Of a DNA stretch of 64,000 nt, positions 55,606 through 64,000 are shown in pieces. The stretch spans positions 62,001 to 126,000 of the forward strand of contig JALHMY010000004.1 of assembly GCA_022843805.1 (NCBI GenBank), given 5' to 3'. The stretch comes from Fuerstiella sp. GTDB taxonomy: Bacteria > Planctomycetota > Planctomycetia > Planctomycetales > Planctomycetaceae. Under the pieces are notes generated by a model. The model saw nothing but the letters and a program-made list of their open reading frames with translations. It had not been told where the DNA came from and ran no database searches. Both the position numbers and the translations under genes were made by a program. Position 1 is the first letter of the stretch, and every line of letters starts with the position of its first letter.

Positions 55606-57935
55606 TGGCAATGAAATCCGGGAAAACTGACAGGAGTCGTCCCATGTTTCGATTCCAGCGAAAAGCTCGCCGGCTTCCAATACGGATGACGTCGGCGATT
55701 TCACTTTTGACTTGCTGCATTGCAAGTCTGCTGTGCGAATCAGCAAATTCACAGAACGTTCAATCGGCGACGGAAAAGACGACTGTGCATTTCGGTACGG
55801 AGATTGTTCCTCTCCTTACCCGTCTGGGCTGCAACAGCGGAGGATGTCATGGAAAGGCTACGGGCCAGAATGGGTTCCGCCTCTCGCTGCTGGGTTTTGA
55901 ACCAGGTATGGATTATGACGCGATCGTGAGAGAAGGTCGCGGCCGGCGAATCTTTCCTGCGGCGCCTGATCAAAGCCTGCTGCTGCTGAAGGCCACGTCA
56001 CAGATGCCTCATGGCGGAGGCAAACGGCTGGATTCGAACAGTACAGAATACCAGATGCTGTTCGACTGGATTGCTGCTGGTGCCTTGTCTCCCGGTAAAA
56101 CTGACCCAACATTGCAGCAAATTGATCTGACGCCTGAGACACAGGTCCTGACTGCCGGTTCGACTCTGCAGTTAAGCGTTCGGGCCAGGTTTTCGGACAA
56201 TACGTATCGTGATGTCACATCAATGTGCGTCTATCAGTCAAATGAACCGGAGATCGTTTCAGTTGATACCAACGGGCTCCTGACAACAGGCACTCAGCGA
56301 GGGCTGGCTGCTGTCATGGCAAGGTTTGGTGACCAGATTGCAACCTTTCATACGGTTGTACCGTTCACGTCCGATGCCTCCCTGCTTGAGGTAACCGATC
56401 GGAAACTGAACGAACTGGACAAACAATTTGGTAACTCCACAATCGACCGCCTTCTGTTACAGCAATGGAGACGTCTCGGCATTGTTCCGTCCGAACCTGC
56501 TGACGATGCAACATTTCTTCGCCGGGCAACCATCGATATCTGTGGAACCCTCCCGACGATCGCTGAGGTTAATGAGTATGTCGCAGACCAGTCGCCTGAC
56601 AGGAAGGAAAGACTGATACAAAGACTTTTGAATCGTCCCGAGTATGCATCTCTTTTCGCGCTCAAATGGGCCGACATTCTGCAGAATCGGGGAGCTGGCT
56701 ACTCGACCAGTCAGCAGCGGGCCGGGACAACTCTGTTCGCCGGCTGGATAAGGGATTCCCTCGCAGCCAACAAGCCGTACGATCAGTTTGCGACCGAAAT
56801 AGTGACTGCAACTGGCAGTCAGAGCGAGAACCCTCCGGCAATCTGGTATCGGACGGTACGGAAGCCGACGGAGTATGTGGAATCAGTTGCTCAGGCCTTT
56901 CTGGGTGTTCGAATCCAGTGTGCTCAATGTCATCATCATCCGGCAGAACGCTGGAGTCAGGCAGACTACTATGGTCTGGCAGCCGTCTTTTCACGTGTCG
57001 GACGCAAAGGCGGTTTTGCCGATGCCGAAGTCCCCACGGACGAAATCATCTTCGTTAAATCTTCGGGAAAGACGGTCCATCCTGTTACTGGTGAGATACT
57101 GCATCCAACAGCGCTGGGAGGCCGGGTGCTCAATGCGGGGCCGTATGATGACCCTCGAGCTGCGTTTGCTCACTGGATGACCGCACCTGACAATCCGTTT
57201 TTCGCCAGAACAATGGTGAATCGAATGTGGGCACATTTCATGGGTCGCGGAATTATTCATCCGATCGACGATGCTCGCAGTACCAACCCACCCGGTAATC
57301 CGGAACTTCTGGATGCTCTTGCAGCCGACTTTGCTTCCGGCGGATACGATGTCAAAAAACTGATTCGGCAGATCACAAACAGTTATGCGTATGGTTTGCA
57401 GTCTGAACCTGTTCCGGGCAACGCCGGAGATTCGCAGGCCTTCGCCCGATATTATCCTCGAAGACTGACAGCCGAAGTTTTGCTGGATGCATTCAGTCAG
57501 GTGCTGGAGGTACCGACGGTGTTTAGTGGCGGGCCGGGAAAACTGCCGCTCGGCACTCGGGCGATCGAACTTCCGGATGAAAACATCCCAGCCAGCTTTC
57601 TCGATGTCTTCGGACGGCCTGGCCGTATGTCAGCCTGTGAATGCGAACGAGTTGATGCACCTGCTCTGACCCAGGCGCTTGAACTGGTAAATTCTGCGGA
57701 GATTCACCGTAAACTGACGGCTTCTGAAGGTTACGCGGCCAGACTTGCGGTCGACGGTCGCAGTCATGCAGAGCGGGCAGCCGATGTGTTCGTGAAGGTC
57801 CTGGGACGTCCTGCCCAACCGGAGGAGCTTGAAGCGGCAATCAGCTTTCTTTCGGGTGAATCCGACCAGGCTGAGGCTTACCGATCACTTCTGTGGTCGT
57901 TACTGGCAACAAACGAGTTTATGTTCAATCACTGA
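55602..57935 (+). CDS. DUF1549/DUF1553 protein with CX4CH haem motif and Ig-like domain
   Basis: Translation is coupled to the PPC gene through an ATGA overlap. A leader (AISLLTCCIASLLCESANS) is followed by the planctomycete cytochrome motif GCNSGGCHGK (C77, C82, H83; CX4CH). A Big_2-like Ig domain follows (LTAGSTLQLSVRARFSDN, DTNGLLTTG). Then come DUF1549 (CGTLPTIAEVNEYVADQ, FALKWADILQNRGAG, CAQCHHHPAERWSQADY) and DUF1553 (ARTMVNRMWAHFMGRGI, YYPRRLTAEVLLDAFSQVL). This is the second subtype of the family in the window; the copy at 36930 has a CxxCH cytochrome and no Ig domain. Its partner is the DUF1501 gene downstream. Confidence 0.93.
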   Translation: MMAMKSGKTDRSRPMFRFQRKARRLPIRMTSAISLLTCCIASLLCESANSQNVQSATEKTTVHFGTEIVPLLTRLGCNSGGCHGKATGQNGFRLSLLGFEPGMDYDAIVREGRGRRIFPAAPDQSLLLLKATSQMPHGGGKRLDSNSTEYQMLFDWIAAGALSPGKTDPTLQQIDLTPETQVLTAGSTLQLSVRARFSDNTYRDVTSMCVYQSNEPEIVSVDTNGLLTTGTQRGLAAVMARFGDQIATFHTVVPFTSDASLLEVTDRKLNELDKQFGNSTIDRLLLQQWRRLGIVPSEPADDATFLRRATIDICGTLPTIAEVNEYVADQSPDRKERLIQRLLNRPEYASLFALKWADILQNRGAGYSTSQQRAGTTLFAGWIRDSLAANKPYDQFATEIVTATGSQSENPPAIWYRTVRKPTEYVESVAQAFLGVRIQCAQCHHHPAERWSQADYYGLAAVFSRVGRKGGFADAEVPTDEIIFVKSSGKTVHPVTGEILHPTALGGRVLNAGPYDDPRAAFAHWMTAPDNPFFARTMVNRMWAHFMGRGIIHPIDDARSTNPPGNPELLDALAADFASGGYDVKKLIRQITNSYAYGLQSEPVPGNAGDSQAFARYYPRRLTAEVLLDAFSQVLEVPTVFSGGPGKLPLGTRAIELPDENIPASFLDVFGRPGRMSACECERVDAPALTQALELVNSAEIHRKLTASEGYAARLAVDGRSHAERAADVFVKVLGRPAQPEELEAAISFLSGESDQAEAYRSLLWSLLATNEFMFNH

Positions 57936-58004
57936 CGGTCTGGTCAGGATAATGTCGCGTACTAACCGGATTTCTTGCAGCGAGTTTTGATCGGGGCAGA
58001 TCTT

Positions 58005-59363
58005 ATGAACCAGACTGACGGAACATTATCTTCTAAACGAGTCGGACAGCGAAAATCCTCGACAGGTCGTCTTCATGTCAGTCGTCGGCACGCTCTGCAA
58101 ATTGGTGTGCCGCTGCTTGGTTTAAGTCTGTCGGATATGCTGCGATATGAAGCAGCCGCTGCGGAAAATGAACGGCCTGCGACTCGCCGATCATTGATTG
58201 TCTTCTGGACAGATGGTGGCCTGAGCCAGCAGGACACGTATGACCTGAAACCCGACGCGCCATCAGAATATCGAGGTATGTATTCTCCAATTCAGACTTC
58301 CGTCAGTGGGACGGTCGTGAGCGAACGTCTTGTCCATCAGGCTCGAGTGATGGACAAAATTGCTCTGGTGAGGTCCGTGCATCATGAAAATGGGATTCAT
58401 GCACCTTCGTCACACTGGATGCAAACGGGCTATTTTGGACCAACTCTTGCCCGAAACGCAGCGCAGAAACCTTCACTGGGATCTGTGATCGCCAAAGCTC
58501 TGGGATCGCACAAGCCGCCGATGCCGGCCTATGTGACAATTCCCAAATCAGAAGCCTTTGGATATCAGGGAGCCGTGTATCTGGGAAAGGCTTACAACCC
58601 TTTCGAAGTCAGCGCGGATCCAAATGCTGCGGATTTCAAGGTTCCCAACCTTTCATTGCCAGCGGGGCTGTCGTCCGGAAGCGTTGATTCTCGCCGAACA
58701 CTGCTGGCAAAGTTCGATACCCTGCGGCGAGACATTGATCAGGCGGGCGTAATGGACGGCCTCGACACATTTAAACGTCAGGCTTTGGAAATGGTTGCTG
58801 GTGATCAGATGCGAGCTGCCTTTGACATCAGTGCCGAAGACTCGGCGCTTCGTGACCGTTACGGTCGTCACCGTTACGGACAAAGTGCACTGCTGGCTCG
58901 TCGACTCGTAGAAGCCGGTGCACGCTGCGTGAATATCAACACAGGAAACTGGGATCATCACAATGATATTGAGAAAGGCCTGGATGAACATCTTCCGCCA
59001 CTCGATCAGGCCATCGCCGCTTTGATCGAAGACCTCGCCAGCAGGCAAATGCTGAACGATGTTCTCATTTACTGTGTTGGGGAATTTGGTCGCACACCAA
59101 GAATGAATGGCCATGCAGGACGCGACCACTGGTCGGATTGCTTCTCCGTCATGCTGGCCGGTGGTGGAATTCAGGGCGGCCGGATTGTCGGGGCCAGCGA
59201 ACGCTGGGGTGGTGGAGTTCATGAGCGGCTGGTATCGCCGCTGGATCTTCTGGCAACGATTTACAAACAGCTTGGCGTTCCACTGGAGACCCATTTCAAC
59301 GATGCGAGCGGTCGCCCCGTCAGCATTGTTGGCAGCGGGCATGCAATTCATGAATTGCTGTGA
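58005..59363 (+). CDS. DUF1501 protein, second copy
   Basis: ATG 58005 is chosen over a TTG at 57975. An N-terminal leader VSRRHALQIGVPLLGLSLSD has the twin arginine and hydrophobic core of Tat substrates. The body shows the family landmarks: FWTDGGLSQQDTYDLKPDA, VRSVHHENGIHAPSSHWMQT, CVNINTGNWDHHNDIEKGL, GEFGRTPRMNGHAGRDHWS and VMLAGGGIQGGRI. It is related to but clearly different from the copy at 39688. It completes a PPC-DUF1549/1553-DUF1501 operon and ends one base before the stop of the convergent ThpR-like gene, so transcripts would meet there. Confidence 0.93.
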   Translation: MNQTDGTLSSKRVGQRKSSTGRLHVSRRHALQIGVPLLGLSLSDMLRYEAAAAENERPATRRSLIVFWTDGGLSQQDTYDLKPDAPSEYRGMYSPIQTSVSGTVVSERLVHQARVMDKIALVRSVHHENGIHAPSSHWMQTGYFGPTLARNAAQKPSLGSVIAKALGSHKPPMPAYVTIPKSEAFGYQGAVYLGKAYNPFEVSADPNAADFKVPNLSLPAGLSSGSVDSRRTLLAKFDTLRRDIDQAGVMDGLDTFKRQALEMVAGDQMRAAFDISAEDSALRDRYGRHRYGQSALLARRLVEAGARCVNINTGNWDHHNDIEKGLDEHLPPLDQAIAALIEDLASRQMLNDVLIYCVGEFGRTPRMNGHAGRDHWSDCFSVMLAGGGIQGGRIVGASERWGGGVHERLVSPLDLLATIYKQLGVPLETHFNDASGRPVSIVGSGHAIHELL

Positions 59364-59364
59364 T

Positions 59365-59940
59365 TCATGAATTGCCCGGAGCTGCCGTCAGTTTCCAGCG
59401 GTGCAACACAGAGTATCGGGAGCCTTCGGAAGTCAGCACAGACTGAAACAGTGTCACTTCGTCAACCGGCACTTCGACAGGCGGAAGTTCTTCCTGACAC
59501 AGCTCGGCTATGTTGCTGTATTGAACTGTTCGATGATGATTTCGAGCAGCTCTCGCGACGGTCAGATGCGGCCGAAATACTTCGTTCTTTTCCGTCGGCA
59601 CAAATGGCTCGATCGCCTCGTAAAGCTGCTGAAACTTAAGTTCCGGCCCTGTGCTCAGCCAGATCACGGACGGCTTTCGGGGACAAGGAAATGCTCCGAA
59701 TCCGCCAATTGTTGCAACAAATGGCGGAATGTCGGCGAGTTGCTGTGTGCAGCATTCTACGATTTTCGGCAATTCAACAGGTGCCAGCTGCGGCATAAAT
59801 GCCAGGGTGACATGCCATTGATCGGGTCTCGTGAGACGAAACCCTGCCAGGTTCGAGTCGGCATATTGCAGACGATCGTTTACTGCTTTCGAGTCAAAAA
59901 AAGAGACACCCATAAAACAACGAATCGTGCTTTCAGCCAT
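59365..59940 (-). CDS. thpR: RNA 2',3'-cyclic phosphodiesterase ThpR-like (2H superfamily)
   Basis: Both catalytic HxTx motifs of 2H phosphoesterases are present: HVTLAF in the first half and HLTVAR in the second, about 85 residues apart. MGVSFFDSKAVNDRL and VDEVTLFQSVLTSEGSRYS match the LigT/ThpR family. These cytosolic enzymes open 2',3'-cyclic phosphates at RNA ends, or join 2'-5' linkages in vitro. The length of 191 residues is normal. It converges with the DUF1501 gene with a one-base gap. No RNA-repair partner is adjacent. Confidence 0.9.
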   Translation of the reverse strand: MAESTIRCFMGVSFFDSKAVNDRLQYADSNLAGFRLTRPDQWHVTLAFMPQLAPVELPKIVECCTQQLADIPPFVATIGGFGAFPCPRKPSVIWLSTGPELKFQQLYEAIEPFVPTEKNEVFRPHLTVARAARNHHRTVQYSNIAELCQEELPPVEVPVDEVTLFQSVLTSEGSRYSVLHRWKLTAAPGNS

Positions 59941-60129
59941 AAAGTTGAACCTGCGGGTTGTGCAGACAGTCGTTTGCAGAGACTGACATGTGTGTGGACC
60001 GTCGTATGAGTGTTGTATGAACTTTCCCGTCGAGACGGTTGACAGCTCAGTGCAGGCAGATCATATCTCCCATGGATGAATAAACCATTCCTCCTCTCAG
60101 CCCGTTGCCGCTCCACGGAAACTCATTCA

Positions 60130-61254
60130 ATGATTCGCTGTCTCAGATTCTGGTCTTTCGAATTATCGCGATTAGCCGCAGTCCGGTTTGCTGTGCTGTT
60201 CTTCATTGCAACGGGTGATGTACGTGCGGTCGACACGACAGTCATTTCGAGGATTTCGTTTGGCTCCTGTGCCAAACAGGATCAGCCTCAGCCGATCTGG
60301 GATACCATTGTCGCCGGCCAGCCACAGATTTTTCTTTTTCTGGGTGACAATATCTATGGTGACACGAACGACATGAATGTGCTGAAGGCGAAATATGAGC
60401 TGCTGGGCCGGCAGCCTGGATTTCGAAAACTGAAGCAAACCTGTCCTGTCATGGCGACGTGGGATGACCATGATCTTGGTGCGAATGATGCAGGTGCTGA
60501 GTATCCGTTCAAAAAACAGTCGCAGCAGATCTTTCTTGATTTCTTTGAAGCGGCTCCTGATGACGATCGTCGTACGCGGGAAGGCATCTATTCTTCCCGC
60601 GTCTTTGGTCCGCCGGGCAAATCGGTCCAGATCATTCTTCTGGATACTCGTTACTTTCGCAGTCCGCTGAAAAAGGGCTTTAATGGTCAGGAGCCCGGAG
60701 ATGGATATCGGGGAGTTTACGTTCCAAACACCGATGCCGGTGTGACTGTGTTGGGTGAAACGCAGTGGTCATGGCTGGAAGAACAGTTGAAAGTGCCAGC
60801 AGAAATTCGTGTGATCGGATCAAGTTATCAGGTGCTTTCGAACCAGCACGGCTGGGAAATGTGGGGCAATTTTCCGGCGGAGCGTGAACGACTTTTTCAG
60901 GTGCTGAGAGCCTCAAAAGCGGGAGGCGTTGTGATGCTGAGCGGTGATCGCCATCTGTCCGAAATTGCCGGCCTTCAGGCCGATGATCCGGCAGGTATCG
61001 GCTATCCGCTGTATGAAGTGACCAGCAGCAGCCTGAATGCACCAAGTGGCAATTTTACGAAAGCAGGCGTTCGTTTTGCAAACGAAATTAACCCATGGCG
61101 AATTGGTTTGACTTTCTTTGATGTCAATTTTGGAAACCTGCTGATCGACTGGGATTCTCCGGATCCTGTGATTCGTCTGCAGGTTTGTGATGAAAAAGGA
61201 ACAGTGGTACTTCAGCAGCGTGCTCAGCTCAGCCAGCTGCAGATGAAGCCCTGA
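60130..61254 (+). CDS. PhoD-like metallophosphatase
   Basis: A signal peptide (LAAVRFAVLFFIATGDVRA) precedes an alkaline-phosphatase-D-type domain: SFGSCAKQ, the metal-binding LGDNIYGDTND, ATWDDHDLGANDAG, IILLDTRYFR and LSGDRHLSE. PhoD-like enzymes are exported phosphodiesterases/phosphomonoesterases using calcium and iron. At 374 residues it lacks the long N-terminal Fn3-like domain of B. subtilis PhoD. I chose ATG 60130 because the hydrophobic leader begins there; the frame extends to ATG 60076. No Pho-box is recognisable in the 135-bp upstream gap. It is followed by the repeat array. Confidence 0.87.
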   Translation: MIRCLRFWSFELSRLAAVRFAVLFFIATGDVRAVDTTVISRISFGSCAKQDQPQPIWDTIVAGQPQIFLFLGDNIYGDTNDMNVLKAKYELLGRQPGFRKLKQTCPVMATWDDHDLGANDAGAEYPFKKQSQQIFLDFFEAAPDDDRRTREGIYSSRVFGPPGKSVQIILLDTRYFRSPLKKGFNGQEPGDGYRGVYVPNTDAGVTVLGETQWSWLEEQLKVPAEIRVIGSSYQVLSNQHGWEMWGNFPAERERLFQVLRASKAGGVVMLSGDRHLSEIAGLQADDPAGIGYPLYEVTSSSLNAPSGNFTKAGVRFANEINPWRIGLTFFDVNFGNLLIDWDSPDPVIRLQVCDEKGTVVLQQRAQLSQLQMKP

Positions 61255-61490
61255 AGCAGGGGACGCGCCGGTGGAACAGTAGCTCGCCATGGATGCAAGA
61301 CTCGCGGTGACAGTTCCACCCTGAAAGATTTGGTCGCTGGCAGGACGACAGGGCGTTGATGTGATTCATCCGCGGTTCATTTCTTGACCACAGATGACAC
61401 AGATGACACAGATTACACAGAGAACACAGAGAACACAGATGAAACGCAGGAATTTCTAACTGGGGCCGGCACCCAGAGGCACTTTGATCG

Positions 61491-62099
61491 TTGGCAGAAA
61501 AATTTCAGGGCAGAAAAATGAATCGCAGTGGAAGACCGGATGTCCGGTGAGTGAGGACTCCCACAGAAATGAAAGAAGGAATTCGCGGAACGGCCCAGGC
61601 CGTCCGATACCAGGAATCCAGACGGCTCGCTCGGCCGCGACTTTCGAATCCCTCAGTGATTTTGAAGGAATCCTCACTCGTGATTTGTCCCGCTTTGAAT
61701 TTCGGGTAGTGGACCTTGCTAAAGGTCCTGCAGCGAGGGGATCTTTAGCAAGATCCACTACCTCCAACCGGAACGCTTGATCCTGATGAAGCACCCGGCT
61801 GGAGTTCTCTCAGGCACCTTGTCGGTTCCTTCCCAATTTTTCTGCCAAATAATTTTTCTGCCAACTTCCGTCCGCCCGCTCAAACGGTGGAACCGTGGCC
61901 CCATTGATGCAAGACTTGCTGTGACAGTTCCGCCCTGAATGCTGTGGTCGCAGGCAAACCGACAGGGCGTTGGTGTGATTCATCCGCGATATCCGCGTCA
62001 TCCGCGGTTCATTTTTTTGACCACAGATGACACAGAGAACACAGATGAAACGCAGGAATTTCTTATGTGGGGAGCCCGGAGCCAGACGCACTTTGATCG
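61491..62099. repeat. Composite unit 1 of the tandem array
   Basis: 609 bp. Forward motif 61492-61527, hairpin 61706-61761 (GTAGTGGA arms), reverse motif 61835-61862. The first third is more diverged from units 2 and 3 than the rest. Confidence 0.88.
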
Positions 62100-62715
62100 T
62101 TGGCAGAAAAATTTCAGGGCAGAAAAATGAATCGCAGTGGAAGACCGGATGTCCGGTGAGTTGGGGCTCGCTCGGAAATCAGAGAAGGATCTAATTAGCG
62201 GAACGACGCAAGCCGCCCCGTGCCAGGAATCCGGAGGACTCGCGCCCTGCCCTTTCTTTCGAATCCCTCAGTGATTTTTGAAGGAGTCCTTACTCGTGAT
62301 TTGTCCGGCTTTGAATTTCGGGTCGTGGATCTTGCTAAAGGTCCTGCAGCCAGGGGATCTTTAGCAAGATCCACTACCTCCAACCGGAACGCTTGATCCT
62401 GACGAAGCACCCGGCTGGAGTTCTCTCAGGCACCTTGTCGGTTCCTTCCCAATTTTTCTGCCAAATAATTTTTCTGCCAACTTCCGTCAGCCCGCTCAAA
62501 CGGTGGAACAGTGGCCCCATTGATGCAAGACTTGCTGTGACAGTTCCGCCCTGAATGCTGTGGTCGCAGGCAAACCGACAGGGCGTTGGTGTGATTCATC
62601 CGCGATATCCGCGTCATCCGCGGTTCATTTTTTTGACCACAGATGACACAGAGAACACAGATGAAACGCAGGAATTTCTTATGTGGGGAGCCCGGAGCCA
62701 GACGCACTTTGATCG
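62100..62715. repeat. Composite unit 2 of the tandem array
   Basis: 616 bp. Forward motif 62101-62136, hairpin 62322-62377 (GTCGTGGA on the left arm), reverse motif 62451-62478. The part from about 62416 is a near copy of unit 1. Confidence 0.9.
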
Positions 62716-63318
62716 TTGGCAGAAAAATTTCAGGGCAGAAAAATGAATCGCAGTGGAAGACCGGATGTCCGGTGAGTTAGGGCTCGCTCGGAAATCAGAG
62801 AAGGATCTAATTAGCGGAACGACGCAAGCCGCCCCGTGCCAGGAATCCGGAGGACTCGCGCCCTGCCCTTTCTTTCGAATCCCTCAGTGATTTTGAAGGA
62901 ATCCTCACTCGTGATTTGTCCCGCTTTGAATTTCGGGTCGTGGATCTTGCTAAAGGTCCTGCAGCCAGGGGATCTTTAGCAAGATCCACTACCTCCAACC
63001 CGAACTCTTTATCCTGATGAAGCACCCGGCTGGAGTTCTCCCAGGCACCTTGTCGGTTCCTTCCCAATTTTTCTGCCAAATAATTTTTCTGCCAACTTCC
63101 GTCAGCCCACTCAAGCGGTGGAACCGTGGCTCGCCATTGATGCAGGACTCGTTGTGAAAGGTCCACCCTGAATAATGTCGTCACCGGCAGAGTGACAGGG
63201 CGCTGGTGTGATTCATCCGCGCTATCCGCGGTTCATTTTTAACCACAGATGACACAGAGAACACAGATGAAACGCAGGAATTTCTAACTGGGGCCGGCAC
63301 TCAGACGCACTTTGATCG
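62716..63318. repeat. Composite unit 3 of the tandem array
   Basis: 603 bp. Forward motif 62717-62752, hairpin 62937-62992, reverse motif 63066-63093. The last 150 bp are more diverged. A fourth forward motif follows at 63320-63355. Confidence 0.88.
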
Positions 63319-63455
63319 TTGGCAGAAAAATTTCAGGGCAGAAAAATGAATCGCAGTGGAAGACCGGATGTCCGATGAGTGAGGACTCGTACAGAAATGC
63401 GAATGATAGAAATCCGATGATTCCCGTTGACAGTGGTCAAAACACAGAACTCATT

Positions 63456-63545
63456 AAACCACAGATGACGCAGATTTTCACGGATGACAGGGACGATTGC
63501 GCTTGTGCATTGCATCTGTGGCCATCTGTGTCATCTGTGGTAAAA
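63456..63545. repeat. Inverted pair of CACAGATGAC tracts
   Basis: ACCACAGATGACGCAGAT at the left faces ATCTGTGTCATCTGTGGT at the right across a short spacer, so the stretch can fold on itself. Related tracts occur inside each array unit and at 4517-4545. The rest of the gap to 63672 holds the 20-bp motif at 63650-63669 and no gene. Confidence 0.65.
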
Positions 63546-63672
63546 AAACTCGACGACACCTGATGTACCTCGCATGGCCGTGCCCGTGAAGGCAGAAAAT
63601 CGCCCATCACGTCACCTGTGCTCGCACCTCATTTGTCGTTGAACCCGATTTGATACCGTGAATGGTTACGAC

Positions 63673-64000
63673 TTATTTTGCCTTTCCGCTCTTTATTGAC
63701 CCCAGCTTTTCTTCAAAGTCTTTGATTGCCATTCTGTCCGAGTTGGATTTTCCAACATATCGAAATCTCTCGCTGCCCTTGCCATCAAGAATAATCAGGG
63801 CAGGATAATGAACGATCTGACCGTGGAATTTGTAACCGTCGGGGATTTTGAACTGATCAGCGATTTTTGCGTCAGCGTCGCGATAGATTTTCGGCAGGTC
63901 TCTGAGCCCTTGATTGTCGAGGCCGGCTGTCCATTTTCTGATTTCTTCTTCGCTGTCGGGTTTGAGGAAGACATGAACCACATCTGAGTCTTTCTCTGCC
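63673..64000 (-). CDS. Thioredoxin-fold protein, C-terminal part (5' end outside window)
   Basis: The frame is open to the right edge (it continues upstream of the GTG at 63981 as AEKDSDV). The visible 108 residues include DVVHVFLKPDSEEEIRKW, LPKIYRDADAKIADQFKIP, and a cis-proline strand HYPALIILDGKGSERFRYVG. This is the redoxin/TlpA/AhpC-type ending. The CxxC or peroxidatic cysteine would lie outside the window, so peroxiredoxin and thiol-disulfide exchange cannot be told apart. Confidence 0.72.
   Translation of the reverse strand, partial: AEKDSDVVHVFLKPDSEEEIRKWTAGLDNQGLRDLPKIYRDADAKIADQFKIPDGYKFHGQIVHYPALIILDGKGSERFRYVGKSNSDRMAIKDFEEKLGSIKSGKAK

Larger units (their letters stand above)
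61320..63400. repeat. Tandem array of about 610-bp composite noncoding units
   Basis: Three full units (61491-62099, 62100-62715, 62716-63318) are preceded by the last 170 bp of a unit and followed by the first 60-80 bp of another. Each unit holds, in order: the forward paired 11-mer motif ending GAATCGCA, a short GGATGTCCG hairpin, the REP-like GTAGTGGA/GTCGTGGA hairpin, the reverse motif pair, a GTGGAAC tract, ATCCGCG repeats, and ACCACAGATGACACAGA. Over 61800-62150 and 62416-62766 only a few bases differ, so a recent duplication is likely. Identical 93-residue ORFs at 61810 and 62426 follow from the duplication and are not genes. Confidence 0.92.

Noticed and set aside
61810-62707. Two identical 93-residue ORFs (61810-62091 and 62426-62707)
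   Set aside because: Identity follows from the tandem repeat unit; composition is that of the repeats, with no start signals.

Overview
The window reads as chromosomal DNA of a Planctomycetota bacterium. The strongest evidence is the density of planctomycete-type gene families: three loci encoding large exported proteins with c-type haem motifs (DUF1549/DUF1553 proteins at 36930 and 55602, a membrane-bound-dehydrogenase/HEAT/cytochrome protein at 47369), two DUF1501 proteins with twin-arginine-like leaders, a PPC-domain protein, and a formylmethanofuran dehydrogenase subunit C homologue (fhcC), which in bacteria marks methanopterin-linked C1 metabolism. Species cannot be named from the sequence alone. 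No phage, plasmid, CRISPR array, complete insertion sequence or rRNA operon was seen. The one RNA gene found is tRNA-Asp(GTC).

Layout. 1-7.4 kb: the end of an amidohydrolase, a glutamate racemase-like protein with an export-type N-terminus, a MoeA fused to a periplasmic-binding-protein-like domain, fhcC, mobA and a PilZ protein. The molybdenum cofactor genes next to fhcC make sense because formylmethanofuran dehydrogenase is a Mo/W enzyme. 7.4-9.7 kb: a hairpin-rich noncoding stretch, a small membrane protein and tRNA-Asp with its own promoter and terminator. 9.7-15.5 kb: an 806-residue acidic/RG/ER low-complexity protein, a divergent COG0523 GTPase, a 256-bp MITE-like element, a fatty acid desaturase and a single-domain response regulator. 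15.6-22 kb: two minus-strand blocks (a hypothetical plus a polytopic membrane protein; an enolase-superfamily enzyme plus a GNAT acetyltransferase) and a CinA-like protein. 22.5-29.3 kb: a GAF-HlyD adaptor, a zinc-ribbon membrane protein, a LURP-one protein, a BatA-like VWA protein and a ComEA-like protein. 29.7-36.8 kb: a signalling block of HDOD-GGDEF, REC-PAS-GGDEF-EAL and a hybrid histidine kinase, which with the PilZ protein suggests c-di-GMP control. 36.9-43.4 kb: a cytochrome/DUF1501/two-domain hydrolase operon. 43.4-47 kb: an HDOD protein, a small conserved-looking protein and a gene split by an in-frame TAA. 47.3-61.3 kb: the dehydrogenase-like protein, a KAP-like membrane NTPase, a PPC/DUF1549/DUF1501 operon, a ThpR-like phosphodiesterase and a PhoD-like phosphatase. 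61.3-63.4 kb: a tandem array of about 610-bp noncoding units. The window ends inside a thioredoxin-fold gene.

The least explained feature is the intergenic repeat content. A 36-bp motif built from two 11-mers occurs 12 times in two clusters 57 kb apart, always alternating in orientation. A second family has identical 28-bp terminal inverted repeats at 24.8 and 47.1 kb. A third, the MITE-like element at 13.5 kb, has a TTA flank on each side. No transposase is present, so these look like non-autonomous elements. All functional statements rest on motif recognition by eye; no database search was run.
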